A program made the translations under genes and the position numbers. A stretch of 64,000 nucleotides of DNA from Opitutus terrae PB90-1 (GTDB lineage Bacteria; Verrucomicrobiota; Verrucomicrobiia; Opitutales; Opitutaceae): contig NC_010571.1 of assembly GCF_000019965.1 (NCBI RefSeq), forward strand, positions 4,473,001-4,537,000, written 5' to 3'. The notes below the pieces were generated by a model. The model ran no database searches. It was not told where the DNA came from and saw nothing but the letters and a program-made list of their open reading frames with translations. This document shows positions 1 to 9,728 of the stretch, piece by piece (position 1 is the first letter of the stretch; each line of letters opens with the position of its first letter).

Positions 1-298
1 TCGCATCGGAGCACACCGGCTAGACCGTCGCACGCGCGAGGCGTCATTCCAGTTCGACTTGTTCGCGAGCCAGGCGCACGCCGACGCCTGCCCCGCGGAT
101 CCAGTCCGGTCGCTGGTGGCGAAGCTGCGCCTTGATGGGGACAAGTTCGACACATGGGTGTCCCACACCGCCATGGCTCAATCGGGGCAGACGCTGTATG
201 CTCGTGCCTATGCCGCGGCTAAGGTTGAGTCGGTGATCTGCGATGTGCCTGCGGCTGCAGGCTGCGCGACGGTCTTCAGTGACGCCATCGACGTATGA
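1..298 (+). CDS. C-terminal part of an unrecognised protein (truncated by the window edge)
   Basis: The frame is open from base 2 to the TGA at 296-298, giving about 98 residues with no start before the edge, so this is probably the 3' end of a gene that begins outside. A TTG at 59 could also start a 79-residue product. The residues are mixed and soluble-looking, with a DACPADPVRS segment and a short hydrophobic tail. I recognise no family. Repeat-type DNA begins about 160 bases after the stop. A spurious frame cannot be excluded in such GC-rich DNA. Confidence 0.4.
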   Translation, partial: RIGAHRLDRRTREASFQFDLFASQAHADACPADPVRSLVAKLRLDGDKFDTWVSHTAMAQSGQTLYARAYAAAKVESVICDVPAAAGCATVFSDAIDV

Positions 299-923
299 GG
301 CTATGGTTTGACGCCCGGTTAACCGCCGCTTAAGCCCCCTTAATGCGCGCTCAAAATTCCTCCATGGGGCCTCGGACTGGCGCCTGCCGCATGCGCCGAA
401 TCGTCCCAAAGCTTTGAGAATCCGTCCCAACCCCAACGCGCGCTACTGGGGCTCGGCCCCAACTCGGTTTGTCCTCGGTTTGCCTCCTGTGAAAATCAGC
501 GCCAGAGGCGCTGTCAGCTTAAGGCGTAAAGCTTAAAGCATAAGGCCCAGACCGGTTGGAACAGGAGGAAACGGAGATCGATCCAAGATCCAATCTCCAG
601 ATCCTTGAACCACAGATGGACACGGATGAACACAGATCTAATCCGCGATGATCCGCGTAATCCGCGGTCGGTTTGAGGGCCGGAGCCCCACCTCGGTTCG
701 TCCTTGGTTGCCTTCTGTAAAACAAATCCGACTTGTTTGAACAGGAGTCGATCCGAGGGCGAACCGAGGACAATCCGCCAATCGTTGAAACACAGAGGAC
801 ACGGAGCGTGGTCGCGCGATCGTGCGGGACCGTCGACCGTCCACGGCCTGCCGTCCACCGTTCGCCTGCCGCCGGCTCGGCTCGGCGCTCAACTCTCAAC
901 CCTCAACTCTCAACTCTCCGCGT
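299..923. repeat. Intergenic repeat tract with a 298-bp segment duplicated at 6901
   Basis: No gene is seen. The tract holds a long-loop copy of the dispersed hairpin element (arms CTCCTGT and ACAGGAG, about 485-575), a TTAAGGCGTAAAGCTTAAAG motif near 518, an ACCACAGATGGACACGGATG type motif near 610, a second hairpin copy at about 690-770, then degenerate GTCCACCG and CTCAACTCTC arrays up to the end of topB. Bases 461-758 match 6901-7198 with one difference seen, at 479. Confidence 0.85.
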
Positions 924-3491
924 TCATCTCTCCGCTCTGGGCTCATCTTTTCCAAACTCCAACCGCACCTTCTTCGTCGCCGCGTCCAGGACGAGCTTCG
1001 CGCTGTACGGGTTGCCGGTCTTCGCCGACACCAGCCCGGTCACCACGATCGGCGTCCCCGCTTTCCAGCCTTCGAGGATCGGCAGATAGTCCTCCGCGGC
1101 GAACACTCGCCCAAATGCGTTCTTGTACAGCCGCACGCCGGGCCAGCCACTCGCCTCGAAGAACGTACCGTGATCCAGCAGCAGCTTCCCCGATTTCGGA
1201 CACTTCACGCCTTTCACCTTCTTCGGTTCCGGCCGGTGGATTTCGAGTTTCGTGCCGTCCGCGTTCAGCACGAGGTCGGCTGCGAACTCCCGCCCCTGCC
1301 CTGACTTCATGCCGGTCACGTGATGCGGCTTCCCCGCCGCCACGGCCGTCAGCAGCGCCACATACTCCGCCGCGGAGAACGTCCGCCCGAACGCCCGTTT
1401 CCAGAGCCGCAGCCCGGGAAATCCCGGCGCCTCGAAAAACGGCCCGCGATCCAGCAGCGGCTGCTGCGATTTCGGACACACCGCGTCAGCCACCGGCGTG
1501 CCCTCGGTCACCGGTACCGCCGCCGTCTCGATGTCGCGCGACGTCTTGGCCAAAAACGCCTGCTTCAACGTCACCACCTGCGCCAGCAGCGCATCGAGAA
1601 ACTGCCCGCGGTTCAGCTTCGCCTCGCCGCGCTCCATCTGTTTCAGCACGAGCTCCCACTCCGCGGTCAGCTGCGCCGACAGGAAATCCGGCGCGCGAGC
1701 CCGCAGTTCGCGAATCAGCTGCCGGCCATTCTCCGTCGTGACGATCGCCTTGCCCTGCCGCTCGAGAAACTGCCGTGCCACGAGCTTGTCGATGATTCCC
1801 GCCCGCGTCGCCGGCGTGCCGATCCCGCGATCCTTCATCACCTCGATCAGCGCGTCGGCCTGTTCCGGATCCAGCTCCGGGTCGACCGTTTCCCCGGCAT
1901 ACTTCATCGCGTCGAGCAGCGTCGCATCCGTGTAGGGATCCGGCGGATTCGTCCGCAGCTCCTTCAGCGTCACGGCGTCCAGCGTCGCCTGGCTGGACTG
2001 TGCGGCCGGCAGCGGCGCCGACTTTTTCTCCGTCTCCTTCCGCCAGCGCGTGAAGCCCGGCACCTCGATCTCCTCGCGCGTAGTGCGGAACACCGCCGGC
2101 GCATACGGGCCGGCGCCGCCCTCCTGCGTGTAACGCCGTGTGACCGTCTGGTAGCGCGCGGGCTCGTCGAGTGCCATCAGCGTCATCTGCAGCACGGCGA
2201 GGAAAACGAACAGCTCGTGTCCTTCCAGCTCGGCGATCCCGGCGGTCGCGCCGGTCGGCACGATGCCGTAGTGATCGCTCACTTTGGCGTCGTCGAACGC
2301 GCGCGCTTTCGCGGCGACCTCCGCCGGCATCAATTCCTGGCTGGCGAGGTGCAGCTGCGGATGCGTCGCCTTCACTGCGGCGAGCACGCGCGCGAGATCC
2401 GCGTGCAGCCGCGCCTTCAACTTCGTCGGCAGGTAACGGCTGTCCGTACGCGGGTAGCTGAGCAGCTTTCGCTTCTCGTAAAGATCCTGGAGCACCGCCA
2501 GCGACTCGGTGCCGGTGAGCCCCCGTCGCTTCGAGCAGAGCTTTTGGACTTCCTGCAGGTCGAACGGCAGCGGCGGCCGCTCCGTCCGCGTGCCCTTCTT
2601 GTCCGCCACCGTATACGTCGGCGGCGCCTTGGCGGCGGCGGCAAACGCGTTCGCCTTCTCCTGGCTCCAGAACACCTTCTTCGAGCGCTCGGTGTTCACC
2701 TCAGGCGACCCGAGCAGCTTGGGCCGGTCGGCCGACTCGGCATAGGCGTCGAGGTCGGCCTTGGCCTCGACGTCCCCGAACCCGCCGAACGCCTCCCAGA
2801 ACGGCTGCGGCTTGAAATCGGCGATCAACCGGTCGCGCGTGTCGACCAGCGCCAGCGTGGGCGTCTGCACGCGGCCGACCGACCACACCTTCCAATTGCC
2901 GCGGCCGCGCGGCAGCGTCTTCGTGGCCAGCACCGTCACGTTCATCCCGACGAGCCAGTCCGCCTCGTCGCGACTGAATCCCGCCTCGCCCAATCCGTTG
3001 TAGTTGGCCGACGGCGCGCGCTGCGCGAACGCCTCGCGCAGTCCTTCCTCGGTCATCACCTGCGCCCACATCCGGGTGTATCGGGCCGACCTTTTCGCGC
3101 CGCAGCCGCGCATCACCTTGCGGAAAATGACCTCGCCCTCGCGGCCGGCGTCGCAGGCGTTGACGATCTCGTCGTTGAGATGCGCGGCGATCTCGTCGCG
3201 CAGGATCCGGATGTAGTTGGCCGCGTCCTCCCGCGGCACCTGCTGAAAATCCCAGCGTGTGCTCGGCGTGATCGGCAGGTCGTGCACGATCCACGCGGCG
3301 TATTTCGGGTCGTAAGCCTCCGGCGGCGCGAGTTCGAAGAGGTGGCCGCGCGCGGTGACGACCGTCAACTCCTCGCCCGTCGGCAGCGTGCCGCGATGCG
3401 GTCCCATGCCCGAAAACGTCCGGCCGAGGAGTGCCGCCGCGAGGGTGCGTCCCACGTCAGGTTTTTCGGCCACGATCAGAATCTTCGGCAT
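924..3491 (-). CDS. topB: DNA topoisomerase III (type IA)
   Basis: 855 residues. It relaxes and decatenates DNA by cutting one strand through a 5'-phosphotyrosyl bond. The N-terminus MPKILIVAEKPDVGRTLAAA starts the Toprim domain, and the acidic motif CDAGREGE (residues 113-120) replaces the commoner DPDREGE. The catalytic tyrosine is Y346 in LLSYPRTDSRYLP. VGRVQTPTLALV (about 206-217) and a DRGIGTPATRAGII segment are typical of TopB. After about residue 660 come two related repeats that each begin with CPKS and contain LLDRG/LLDHG and RLW/RLY KxAFGR, as in the C-terminal repeats of many TopB proteins. They lack full four-Cys zinc fingers. The ATG has no strong Shine-Dalgarno. It is a single gene flanked by repeat tracts. 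Confidence 0.95.
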   Translation of the reverse strand: MPKILIVAEKPDVGRTLAAALLGRTFSGMGPHRGTLPTGEELTVVTARGHLFELAPPEAYDPKYAAWIVHDLPITPSTRWDFQQVPREDAANYIRILRDEIAAHLNDEIVNACDAGREGEVIFRKVMRGCGAKRSARYTRMWAQVMTEEGLREAFAQRAPSANYNGLGEAGFSRDEADWLVGMNVTVLATKTLPRGRGNWKVWSVGRVQTPTLALVDTRDRLIADFKPQPFWEAFGGFGDVEAKADLDAYAESADRPKLLGSPEVNTERSKKVFWSQEKANAFAAAAKAPPTYTVADKKGTRTERPPLPFDLQEVQKLCSKRRGLTGTESLAVLQDLYEKRKLLSYPRTDSRYLPTKLKARLHADLARVLAAVKATHPQLHLASQELMPAEVAAKARAFDDAKVSDHYGIVPTGATAGIAELEGHELFVFLAVLQMTLMALDEPARYQTVTRRYTQEGGAGPYAPAVFRTTREEIEVPGFTRWRKETEKKSAPLPAAQSSQATLDAVTLKELRTNPPDPYTDATLLDAMKYAGETVDPELDPEQADALIEVMKDRGIGTPATRAGIIDKLVARQFLERQGKAIVTTENGRQLIRELRARAPDFLSAQLTAEWELVLKQMERGEAKLNRGQFLDALLAQVVTLKQAFLAKTSRDIETAAVPVTEGTPVADAVCPKSQQPLLDRGPFFEAPGFPGLRLWKRAFGRTFSAAEYVALLTAVAAGKPHHVTGMKSGQGREFAADLVLNADGTKLEIHRPEPKKVKGVKCPKSGKLLLDHGTFFEASGWPGVRLYKNAFGRVFAAEDYLPILEGWKAGTPIVVTGLVSAKTGNPYSAKLVLDAATKKVRLEFGKDEPRAER

Positions 3492-4120
3492 GAGACGTCA
3501 GATGGTGGCGTCCGCTGCCTCGGGATCCAGCCTCATTCCAGTGGCTCGCTGTGGCGTAAGGCCTAAAGCTTAAGGCGTGAGGCTCGGCCTGATTTAAACA
3601 GGACGAATACCGAAGACGATCCGAGAACGATCGAAATGCACGACACAGAGGCCACGGAGAGCTCAAGCCGAGGGCACAGAGCTCAATCCAATTGGCCCAC
3701 GGAACACACGGAAAACGGTGGACAGTCGGCAGTGGACGGTGGGCCTCGAACTCCAAACTCCGAACCCGAGACTCTGGACTGCGAGCGAAGCGAGCTGCCC
3801 ACGAAACACACGAAAAACACGAAAGGGTAACTGGCAGCTTAAGGCATAAAGCCTAAGGCGTAAGGCTCAGGATGGCGGCCAACCCTCAACGCTCATCTCT
3901 CAACTGAACTGTTTGAACAGGAGTCGATCCGAGGGCGATCCAGCAATCCTTGAACCACAGATGAACACAGATGGACACGGATCCGACCCGTTGACCGCTC
4001 GCCGGGCAAGATCAGAGGTCAGAGTGCAGAGTTCAGATTCCGTTCACCGTCTACTGTCCACTGTTCACCGTCCACCGCCCACCGTCCACTGTTCACCGAC
4101 TACCGTCCCCCGCCCCCTGT
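3492..4120. repeat. Intergenic repeat tract
   Basis: No convincing gene. Contents in order: a GGCCTAAAGCTTAAGGCGTG motif (about 3560), a degenerate hairpin copy (about 3590-3625), a block that is nearly repeated at 12252-12320, CACGAAACACACGAAAAACA motifs (about 3800), another AAGGCATAAAGCCTAAGGCG motif (3843), a hairpin right arm (3905-3940), an ACCACAGATGAACACAGATG motif (3955), and a GTCCACCG array (4040-4130) that runs into the end of the next gene. Confidence 0.8.
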
Positions 4121-5647
4121 TCACCGGCTAGCGTTCACCGTCAGTCCTTTGCCGTGCTCCAGTTCCGTCCAGCGCAGCGTCACGACGATGAGGGCCGCAG
4201 TGGTCGCGAGAATCGCCGGATTCCCAAACGGGAAATCCATCGCCGCATGCAGTAACACCACCAGTGGCCCGCCCAACAGCGCGAGTTTCGCGGGCCGCGA
4301 AAACACCCCCTGCCGCACGCTCGCCATCAGCAGATAGATCAACGTCGCCGCCGCCAGGACCACGCCGAACCAGCCCGCCTCCGCGAAAAGCTGCGCGTAG
4401 TCGTTGTGCGCGAATTCCCAGTACAGCCGGCGTTTCCCCTCCGTGAAAATCATCGGATACTGGTATTGATACCGCGGGAAGACGTAGCGGAACTCGCCCA
4501 CGCCATGGCCCACCCACGGGCTGTCCTTGCCCATGTCGATCGCCGCCTGCGCCGCCTGTTTCCGGTATTCGATGGCGGCGGTCCGCTCTTCCTCGAACAG
4601 CAGGCCGAACCGATCGACCACCTTCTCGATATTGAGCGAATACGCCGCAAGTCCGAGGAATCCCACGAAGAAGACCGCCATCAACGACGTCACCAACGGC
4701 GGCGTGCCGCCGCGGGCGCGAAACGAGACGCGGACCGCGTACCCGATGGCCAGAATCAGGAGGAGTCCCAGGCCCAGCGCCGCCGCGGCCCGCGAAAAGG
4801 TAAACACCACCGCCGCGAAGGTCAGCAGCGCGAGGAAGAGCAGCAGCATGCCGGGGTGCGATTTCTGCAGTCGCCGGTGCGCGCGCTCCGCATGCCACCA
4901 GGCCAAGCCCGCGCACGTCGCCACGATGAGGTTCAGGTACGCGCCCGCGTGGTTTTTGTACAGAAAGGTGCCGAAGTAGTATTCGAAGGGCGGACGCCAG
5001 GCCCAGAACATCTTCGTCGACCCCGTCAGCCGTTGCAGCAGCCCCAGCAAGGCCAGCGTCACGCCGCTGATCCCGATGGTCCAGAGCAGCACGCGGGCGC
5101 TCTTGCGCCGGGTGAAGCCCACCCAGATCGCGCAGACCAGCAGCCAGGCCGTGCCGTGGATCGTCAACGCGCGCCACGCGTTCATCTTGAGCAACGGCGT
5201 GCCTTCCACGCCATGCGGCAGCCAGGTGGCGTATTCGAGCGGCTCGATCCACCAGCCCTGATCCGAGCGCATGAACCGCCAGGCGGGGTTCAGGGCCTGA
5301 ACGACCACGAACGCGACATAGATCAGTCCGATCCAGAACAGCGGGAACCGCAGCAGCCGCGGCCACAAGATCAGCCGGAAGTCCCGGCCGGGCTCGAAAT
5401 AAGTCCGCGGCCAGAGCGCCGCGACGAAACTGGCCGCGGCGAGCGCGAGACCGGTGCACTGCACCCAATAGGCCATTCCGCCGAGGCCCCAGGCGAGCGT
5501 GATCAGGCAACCCGCCACCAACCCGATCAGCAGTTTTTCCTGCCAATGAAGCGGCAGCGAGCGCAAGCCAGCCGAGGGCGATCCGGCGGCGGAACTTTCG
5601 ACGCGAAGCTGGGCGCGTGCGGAGGTTGTGTCCACTGCGCGGACCAT
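4121..5647 (-). CDS. O-antigen ligase / polymerase-like membrane protein
   Basis: 508 residues from the ATG at 5647. The frame stays open upstream to 5782, but that stretch reads like non-coding residues. The protein is polytopic, with about ten hydrophobic segments beginning near residue 35 (LLIGLVAGCLITLAWG). The large periplasmic loop typical of the Wzy_C/WaaL family follows, with GHGVGEFRYVFPRYQY and AHNDYAQLFAEAGWFG; the H-N-D-Y-x-Q motif is characteristic. The family joins or polymerises lipid-linked glycans at the outer face of the inner membrane. It may serve the exopolysaccharide made by the cluster at 17-27 kb, which has its own polymerase, but its substrate cannot be read from sequence. 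The last codons run into a repeat array. Confidence 0.85.
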   Translation of the reverse strand: MVRAVDTTSARAQLRVESSAAGSPSAGLRSLPLHWQEKLLIGLVAGCLITLAWGLGGMAYWVQCTGLALAAASFVAALWPRTYFEPGRDFRLILWPRLLRFPLFWIGLIYVAFVVVQALNPAWRFMRSDQGWWIEPLEYATWLPHGVEGTPLLKMNAWRALTIHGTAWLLVCAIWVGFTRRKSARVLLWTIGISGVTLALLGLLQRLTGSTKMFWAWRPPFEYYFGTFLYKNHAGAYLNLIVATCAGLAWWHAERAHRRLQKSHPGMLLLFLALLTFAAVVFTFSRAAAALGLGLLLILAIGYAVRVSFRARGGTPPLVTSLMAVFFVGFLGLAAYSLNIEKVVDRFGLLFEEERTAAIEYRKQAAQAAIDMGKDSPWVGHGVGEFRYVFPRYQYQYPMIFTEGKRRLYWEFAHNDYAQLFAEAGWFGVVLAAATLIYLLMASVRQGVFSRPAKLALLGGPLVVLLHAAMDFPFGNPAILATTAALIVVTLRWTELEHGKGLTVNASR

Positions 5648-5870
5648 GGGCAAAACCGTTCCGCTCGGGAAGCCTTTTTCCGTAACGGTATGCTCCTCAC
5701 ATGCCTTCGGCCCGTGAGTGATGCGAACCGTCAGGCGGCGTTGTCCATTGTGCACACCGGGAGCACACGCCCCCCTCTCCATGATCGTATTCCGCGGCGC
5801 GCTACCCGCGCATCGAGTGCCGTACGGCAGTATTAAAGACGATTACTTGCGTGTCGATAATCGGATCTCG

Positions 5871-6548
5871 ATGCCTGATCAACTACCTCCGAATACTCCA
5901 CCTAACGCAGCTGCAGCGAGCGTTACGAACGCTAGCGCCAGCGATGACTCAGCCGGCGGACTTCAGTTCTCGAAATTTCTCGAGGCTGCCACGGTGCTGT
6001 CTCTCGCCACCGCGTACATGTATTTCCACGGTTACCTCTACTATGCCGGTTTCTACGGGTACTTTGGAGTCGATCCAGCACTGTTCCAACGCACAACCGC
6101 CGACTATTTGGTCCAGGCATGGGATTATCCTTTTATGGCGGCTACCGCTCTCCTTGCGGTTGGATCGTTCATCGCGCTGTTCCGGGACGTCGGACACACC
6201 GATTGGCTGGTGAAACTGAGGGCCGCGCTGCCGAAAGTGGTTTGGTATATGATCGGACTAGTTATACTCGTCGTGCTCGTTGGCAGACTCGCGCGGGCAG
6301 GCCATGCGGGGCGTGTGGATGCAGCAGCAACTGTGGCGTCCAAATCGTCTCCGGTTCGGGTCGAGTCCACAGCGCTGCATCTCCCGTCCGAGTTATACCT
6401 CGCCTCCTATTCTCAAGGGAAGTACCTCCTCTATCATTTCCCGGGCGGACAGACTTTCAGCACCATCATTCTCGACGACGACGATATTTCGAGGCTGGAC
6501 TACAGGAAGGCCAACGATCTACCAGAGGCGCTTAGGAGTCGCGAATAA
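5871..6548 (+). CDS. Small membrane protein of unknown function
   Basis: 225 residues from the ATG at 5871 (MPDQLPPNTPP). An in-frame ATG at 5718 would add a stretch without protein-like character. A polar, Ala/Ser-rich N-terminus is followed by three likely membrane segments: about residues 37-60 (aromatic-rich, around YMYFHGYLYYAGFYGYF), about 83-103 (FMAATALLAVGSFIALF) and about 122-142 (YMIGLVILVVLVG). A soluble C-terminal part has four Asp in a row (DDDD). I recognise no family. It is divergent from the O-antigen-ligase-like gene, with a 223-bp gap that probably holds both promoters. Codon use is less GC-biased than in the neighbours. Confidence 0.7.
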   Translation: MPDQLPPNTPPNAAAASVTNASASDDSAGGLQFSKFLEAATVLSLATAYMYFHGYLYYAGFYGYFGVDPALFQRTTADYLVQAWDYPFMAATALLAVGSFIALFRDVGHTDWLVKLRAALPKVVWYMIGLVILVVLVGRLARAGHAGRVDAAATVASKSSPVRVESTALHLPSELYLASYSQGKYLLYHFPGGQTFSTIILDDDDISRLDYRKANDLPEALRSRE

Positions 6549-7370
6549 CCCGCCGGCGTCGAGGTTGGTTTTCGAGACCTGTTCAGTGCGGACGCCTCAT
6601 CCCCGTCCGCTCTCTTGTGCGTTTTGTGAATCCGGCAATTCCGTCTACCGGACCACTTCACTTTCACCCGTCTTCCGCCGTTGCGCCTTTCGCGCCCCTT
6701 TGCTGCTAATCGTTCCGTGTCCTCCGTGTGATCCGTGGGCAGCTCTCGGTTCGTCCTCGGCTTGCCCCCTGTAAAAACCAGATCGGACTTGTTTGAACAG
6801 GAGGCGATCCGAGGTAGATCCGAGCCCAAACCATCGATCCGTGAACCACAGATAAACACAGATGGACACAGATACGGTCCGGGTTGAGGGCTCGAGACCC
6901 AACTCGGTTTGTCCTCGGCTTGCCTCCTGTGAAAATCAGCGCCAGAGGCGCTGTCAGCTTAAGGCGTAAAGCTTAAAGCATAAGGCCCAGACCGGTTGGA
7001 ACAGGAGGAAACGGAGATCGATCCAAGATCCAATCTCCAGATCCTTGAACCACAGATGGACACGGATGAACACAGATCTAATCCGCGATGATCCGCGTAA
7101 TCCGCGGTCGGTTTGAGGGCCGGAGCCCCACCTCGGTTCGTCCTTGGTTGCCTTCTGTAAAACAAATCCGACTTGTTTGAACAGGAGTCGATCCGAGGTC
7201 GATCCGAGAACGATCCGCCAATCCCAGGAGTCGATCCGCGCCGATTCGCGTGATCCGCGGGCGACTCAGAGGACAGCGTTCAGAGTCCAGAGCCCGACCT
7301 CTCTCAACTCTCAACGCTCAACTCTCAACTCCTCCACCCCGCCCACCGTCCACCGCCCACTGTTCACCGG
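6549..7370. repeat. Intergenic repeat tract including the second copy of the 298-bp duplication
   Basis: No gene is seen. A hairpin copy spans about 6745-6825, followed by an ACCACAGATAAACACAGATG motif. Bases 6901-7198 duplicate 461-758 almost perfectly. A CTCAACTCTCAACGCTCAAC array (7300-7330) and a GTCCACCG array (7345-7382) run into the stop of the next gene on the minus strand. Confidence 0.85.
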
Positions 7371-9728
7371 CTACCGTTCACCGTTCGCCTTCCCGATCTT
7401 CATGAATCTCGGCGCACGCACTTCGTATACCAACTCCTCGTTGGTGCGTCCAAATCCAAACTCCAGCGCGACCGGCCGGTTCTCCCTGAACCGCCACGGC
7501 AGATTCGCCCGGTTGTAGAACACCAGCCCGAAGTTCTCCTTCATCTCGAGGTAGGTCGTCCACGCATCCACGGCATAGCTCCACGGCCACACCACGTACG
7601 TGTTGTCGTTGGCCGTGCGCAGCGCGATTTCGAAATACCGGCCGCTGCCCACGCTCGTTCCCGCCGGCTGCGCCAGCCGAAAGTCCAGCCGCAATCCCGC
7701 TTCGTCCGGAAACACGAAATCGTCCGGCAGCGGCAATTGCGCCAGCGCGCGCAAGTAAGGGCCGCTCTCCGGTGCAGGCTGCACCACGAACTGCCAGATT
7801 CCTTCGGACGTCTCGGTCACGGTGACGCCGGGAGTGAGCAGCCAGCGACCGGCCGGGCCCACGGCCGGCTCCTCGCTCGCCAGGGTGCGGCTCAACAGCC
7901 GTTCCCGGTTCCCACTGGCGGTCGCCGGATCGTGCCGCAGCGCCGAAACGACGTGCTCCCGCATGCCAGCCGTATCCGGATAAAACGCCGTGGCGAACAC
8001 CGACGCCGGCTCACCCTCAGTGTCCGGCTCGAAGCGGACCCGCCACTCGGCGCGAGCGAACCGGCTGGCCTGGCGCGCGAACGTCACCGGGACCGCACGA
8101 CGCTCCATCGGCTCGAGTACCAGCGTCTCCGGAATACCCGATATCCGCAGGCCGTTCGCACCGGACGTCTCGGAAACGATCCGGCCGCGCTGCGGCTCGT
8201 GCGAAAAGTTGTACAACACCAGCTCTCCTTCCCACGCGCCCCCCGCCGCCGGCAGCGCGAGATACCCCCGGTACCGCTTTACCTGCGCGATGCCCTTCCC
8301 CGCGATGAAATCGATCACGACCGGCGACGGTTTCGGCGTTGCCACCGTCCAATCCTTGGGCTGATACGGCTGCTTCTCGGCTTGATCGAGCAACCACGCC
8401 AACGCCGGCGTGGCCGCGTTGCCCCCAAACGTCTTCCCGATCCGTTCCGTCCAGTTGGATTGGTTATCGGTTAATTGAGCATGGTTATTGGACTGCGGCT
8501 CCGTCGACCGTTCACCGTCTCCCGTTCCCTGTCCACCGTTCACCGTCTCCTGTCCACTGTTTACCGTCGTCTGTCCACCGTCCCCCGCCTTCCGTCCACC
8601 GTCTACCGTCCCCTGTCCACCGTCCACCGGGACCTTCGTCGTCAGGCCAAATTCGAAAGCCTCACGCTCGTAGTACGGTCGCAGGTAGAACGCCATCGCT
8701 CCGGCAATCCTTTCTTCCCGAATCTGCGCGGCCACATCGCGGAACCACTGCCACTGACGGGTGCGTCCTTCCACGGTCTGCGCGCTCACTCCGGTCAGCC
8801 CGCCGTAGCCGTATTCGGTCAGGATCACCGGCAGTTCCCGCCGGACCTGCGTCGCGTCCGCCGACGCGGGCAGCGAAGCTTCTTCCGCGACCACGCGAAA
8901 CAGATGATACACGCGCGAGAAATCTTCCGCGTAACCGTAGTAATGATAGTTGAACGCGTCGGTGTAGCCCCAGAATCCGTTCGCGACCATCGCTTCGAAG
9001 AATGGTCCGGGCGGGAACCCGACCGGTGCCATGACCGCCCGCGTTTCCCGGCCGGGTTGCACCTGTGGGATGCTGCCGAATCCCGGCAGCGAGAGCAGGG
9101 ATTCCCAGCTTGGTGATGGTGTCCGGCCCGATTCGCGCACGCCGAGGTAACAAGCCTTCAGGAACGCCGTGTAGGTCTCCGGATTTTCCGCGACGAACAT
9201 CAGGTCCGGCTCGTTATCGAATTCGAGCGCGGCCACGACATCGCCGTACGCGCCGGCTTGCCGGCGGGCGCGCTCGAACGCCTCGCGCAAATCCAGCGGC
9301 GTTCTCCGCCCTGCTCGCGGCCGAACTCCGTTCGTCCAGTGGCTATTCGCCCAGCTCACCAGCGGCACGGAATGAAAGCCGAGCTCGCACAAGCGTCCGA
9401 GCGCCCGCCGTTCCTGGTGCACCGCCCATGCCCGTTTCGCCGCCGTCCACGGATTGCCGACCGCCCATCGTCCCCTGTCCTCCGTAGGCTTGGCGAAGGA
9501 GGAATCGTCCACCGTCCACTGTTCACTGTCTGCCGGCTGCGGCACGTTTCGAATCCGCAGCCACGCGCCGGTCGCGCCCCAGCGGGCCAGCTCGACCGGA
9601 TCGGTGGTCTCGATCAACTGCTTCGCGGTGAGGCCGGTGTCGATCCCGCCGACGGAGGCTCGACGTTCAGACGCCGACGCGCACGACAGCAGGAGGGCAA
9701 TAACCGGTATCCAGAGGCGGGAGATCAT
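7371..9728 (-). CDS. Secreted clan GH-A glycoside hydrolase-like protein with repeat-derived inserts
   Basis: 785 residues from the ATG at 9728. The N-terminus MISRLWIPVIALLLSCASA is a signal peptide with a possible lipobox (LLSC). Residues about 25-360 resemble a clan GH-A (beta/alpha)8 glycosidase: EFDNEPD holds the likely acid/base Glu (about residue 173) and LTEYGYGG the likely nucleophile Glu (about 305), with FNYHYYGY between. The C-terminal half looks like beta-sandwich accessory domains. The exact GH family and substrate are unclear. Two stretches are translated intergenic repeats: one at about 9440-9545 (WTVDDSSFAKPTEDRGRW) and a 41-codon run at about 8508-8630 with VDGG/TVNGGQ-type repeats. 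Both are in frame, so the gene is probably functional with tolerated linkers. Pseudogenisation is the alternative. Confidence 0.75.
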   Translation of the reverse strand: MISRLWIPVIALLLSCASASERRASVGGIDTGLTAKQLIETTDPVELARWGATGAWLRIRNVPQPADSEQWTVDDSSFAKPTEDRGRWAVGNPWTAAKRAWAVHQERRALGRLCELGFHSVPLVSWANSHWTNGVRPRAGRRTPLDLREAFERARRQAGAYGDVVAALEFDNEPDLMFVAENPETYTAFLKACYLGVRESGRTPSPSWESLLSLPGFGSIPQVQPGRETRAVMAPVGFPPGPFFEAMVANGFWGYTDAFNYHYYGYAEDFSRVYHLFRVVAEEASLPASADATQVRRELPVILTEYGYGGLTGVSAQTVEGRTRQWQWFRDVAAQIREERIAGAMAFYLRPYYEREAFEFGLTTKVPVDGGQGTVDGGRKAGDGGQTTVNSGQETVNGGQGTGDGERSTEPQSNNHAQLTDNQSNWTERIGKTFGGNAATPALAWLLDQAEKQPYQPKDWTVATPKPSPVVIDFIAGKGIAQVKRYRGYLALPAAGGAWEGELVLYNFSHEPQRGRIVSETSGANGLRISGIPETLVLEPMERRAVPVTFARQASRFARAEWRVRFEPDTEGEPASVFATAFYPDTAGMREHVVSALRHDPATASGNRERLLSRTLASEEPAVGPAGRWLLTPGVTVTETSEGIWQFVVQPAPESGPYLRALAQLPLPDDFVFPDEAGLRLDFRLAQPAGTSVGSGRYFEIALRTANDNTYVVWPWSYAVDAWTTYLEMKENFGLVFYNRANLPWRFRENRPVALEFGFGRTNEELVYEVRAPRFMKIGKANGER
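8508..8630. repeat. GTCCACCG-type array inside the glycosidase gene
   Basis: About 120 bases of the degenerate CCGTCCACCGTCTACCGTCC array, the same type as in intergenic DNA at 4040-4130 and 7345-7382. It lies within the minus-strand glycosidase frame and is translated as a Gly/Asp/Thr-rich low-complexity run. Confidence 0.85.

Noticed and set aside
1320-3566. Long open frame opposite topB
   Set aside because: It is rich in Arg/His/Leu with no motif and lies over a clear topoisomerase gene. GC-rich codon use leaves the opposite frame open by chance.
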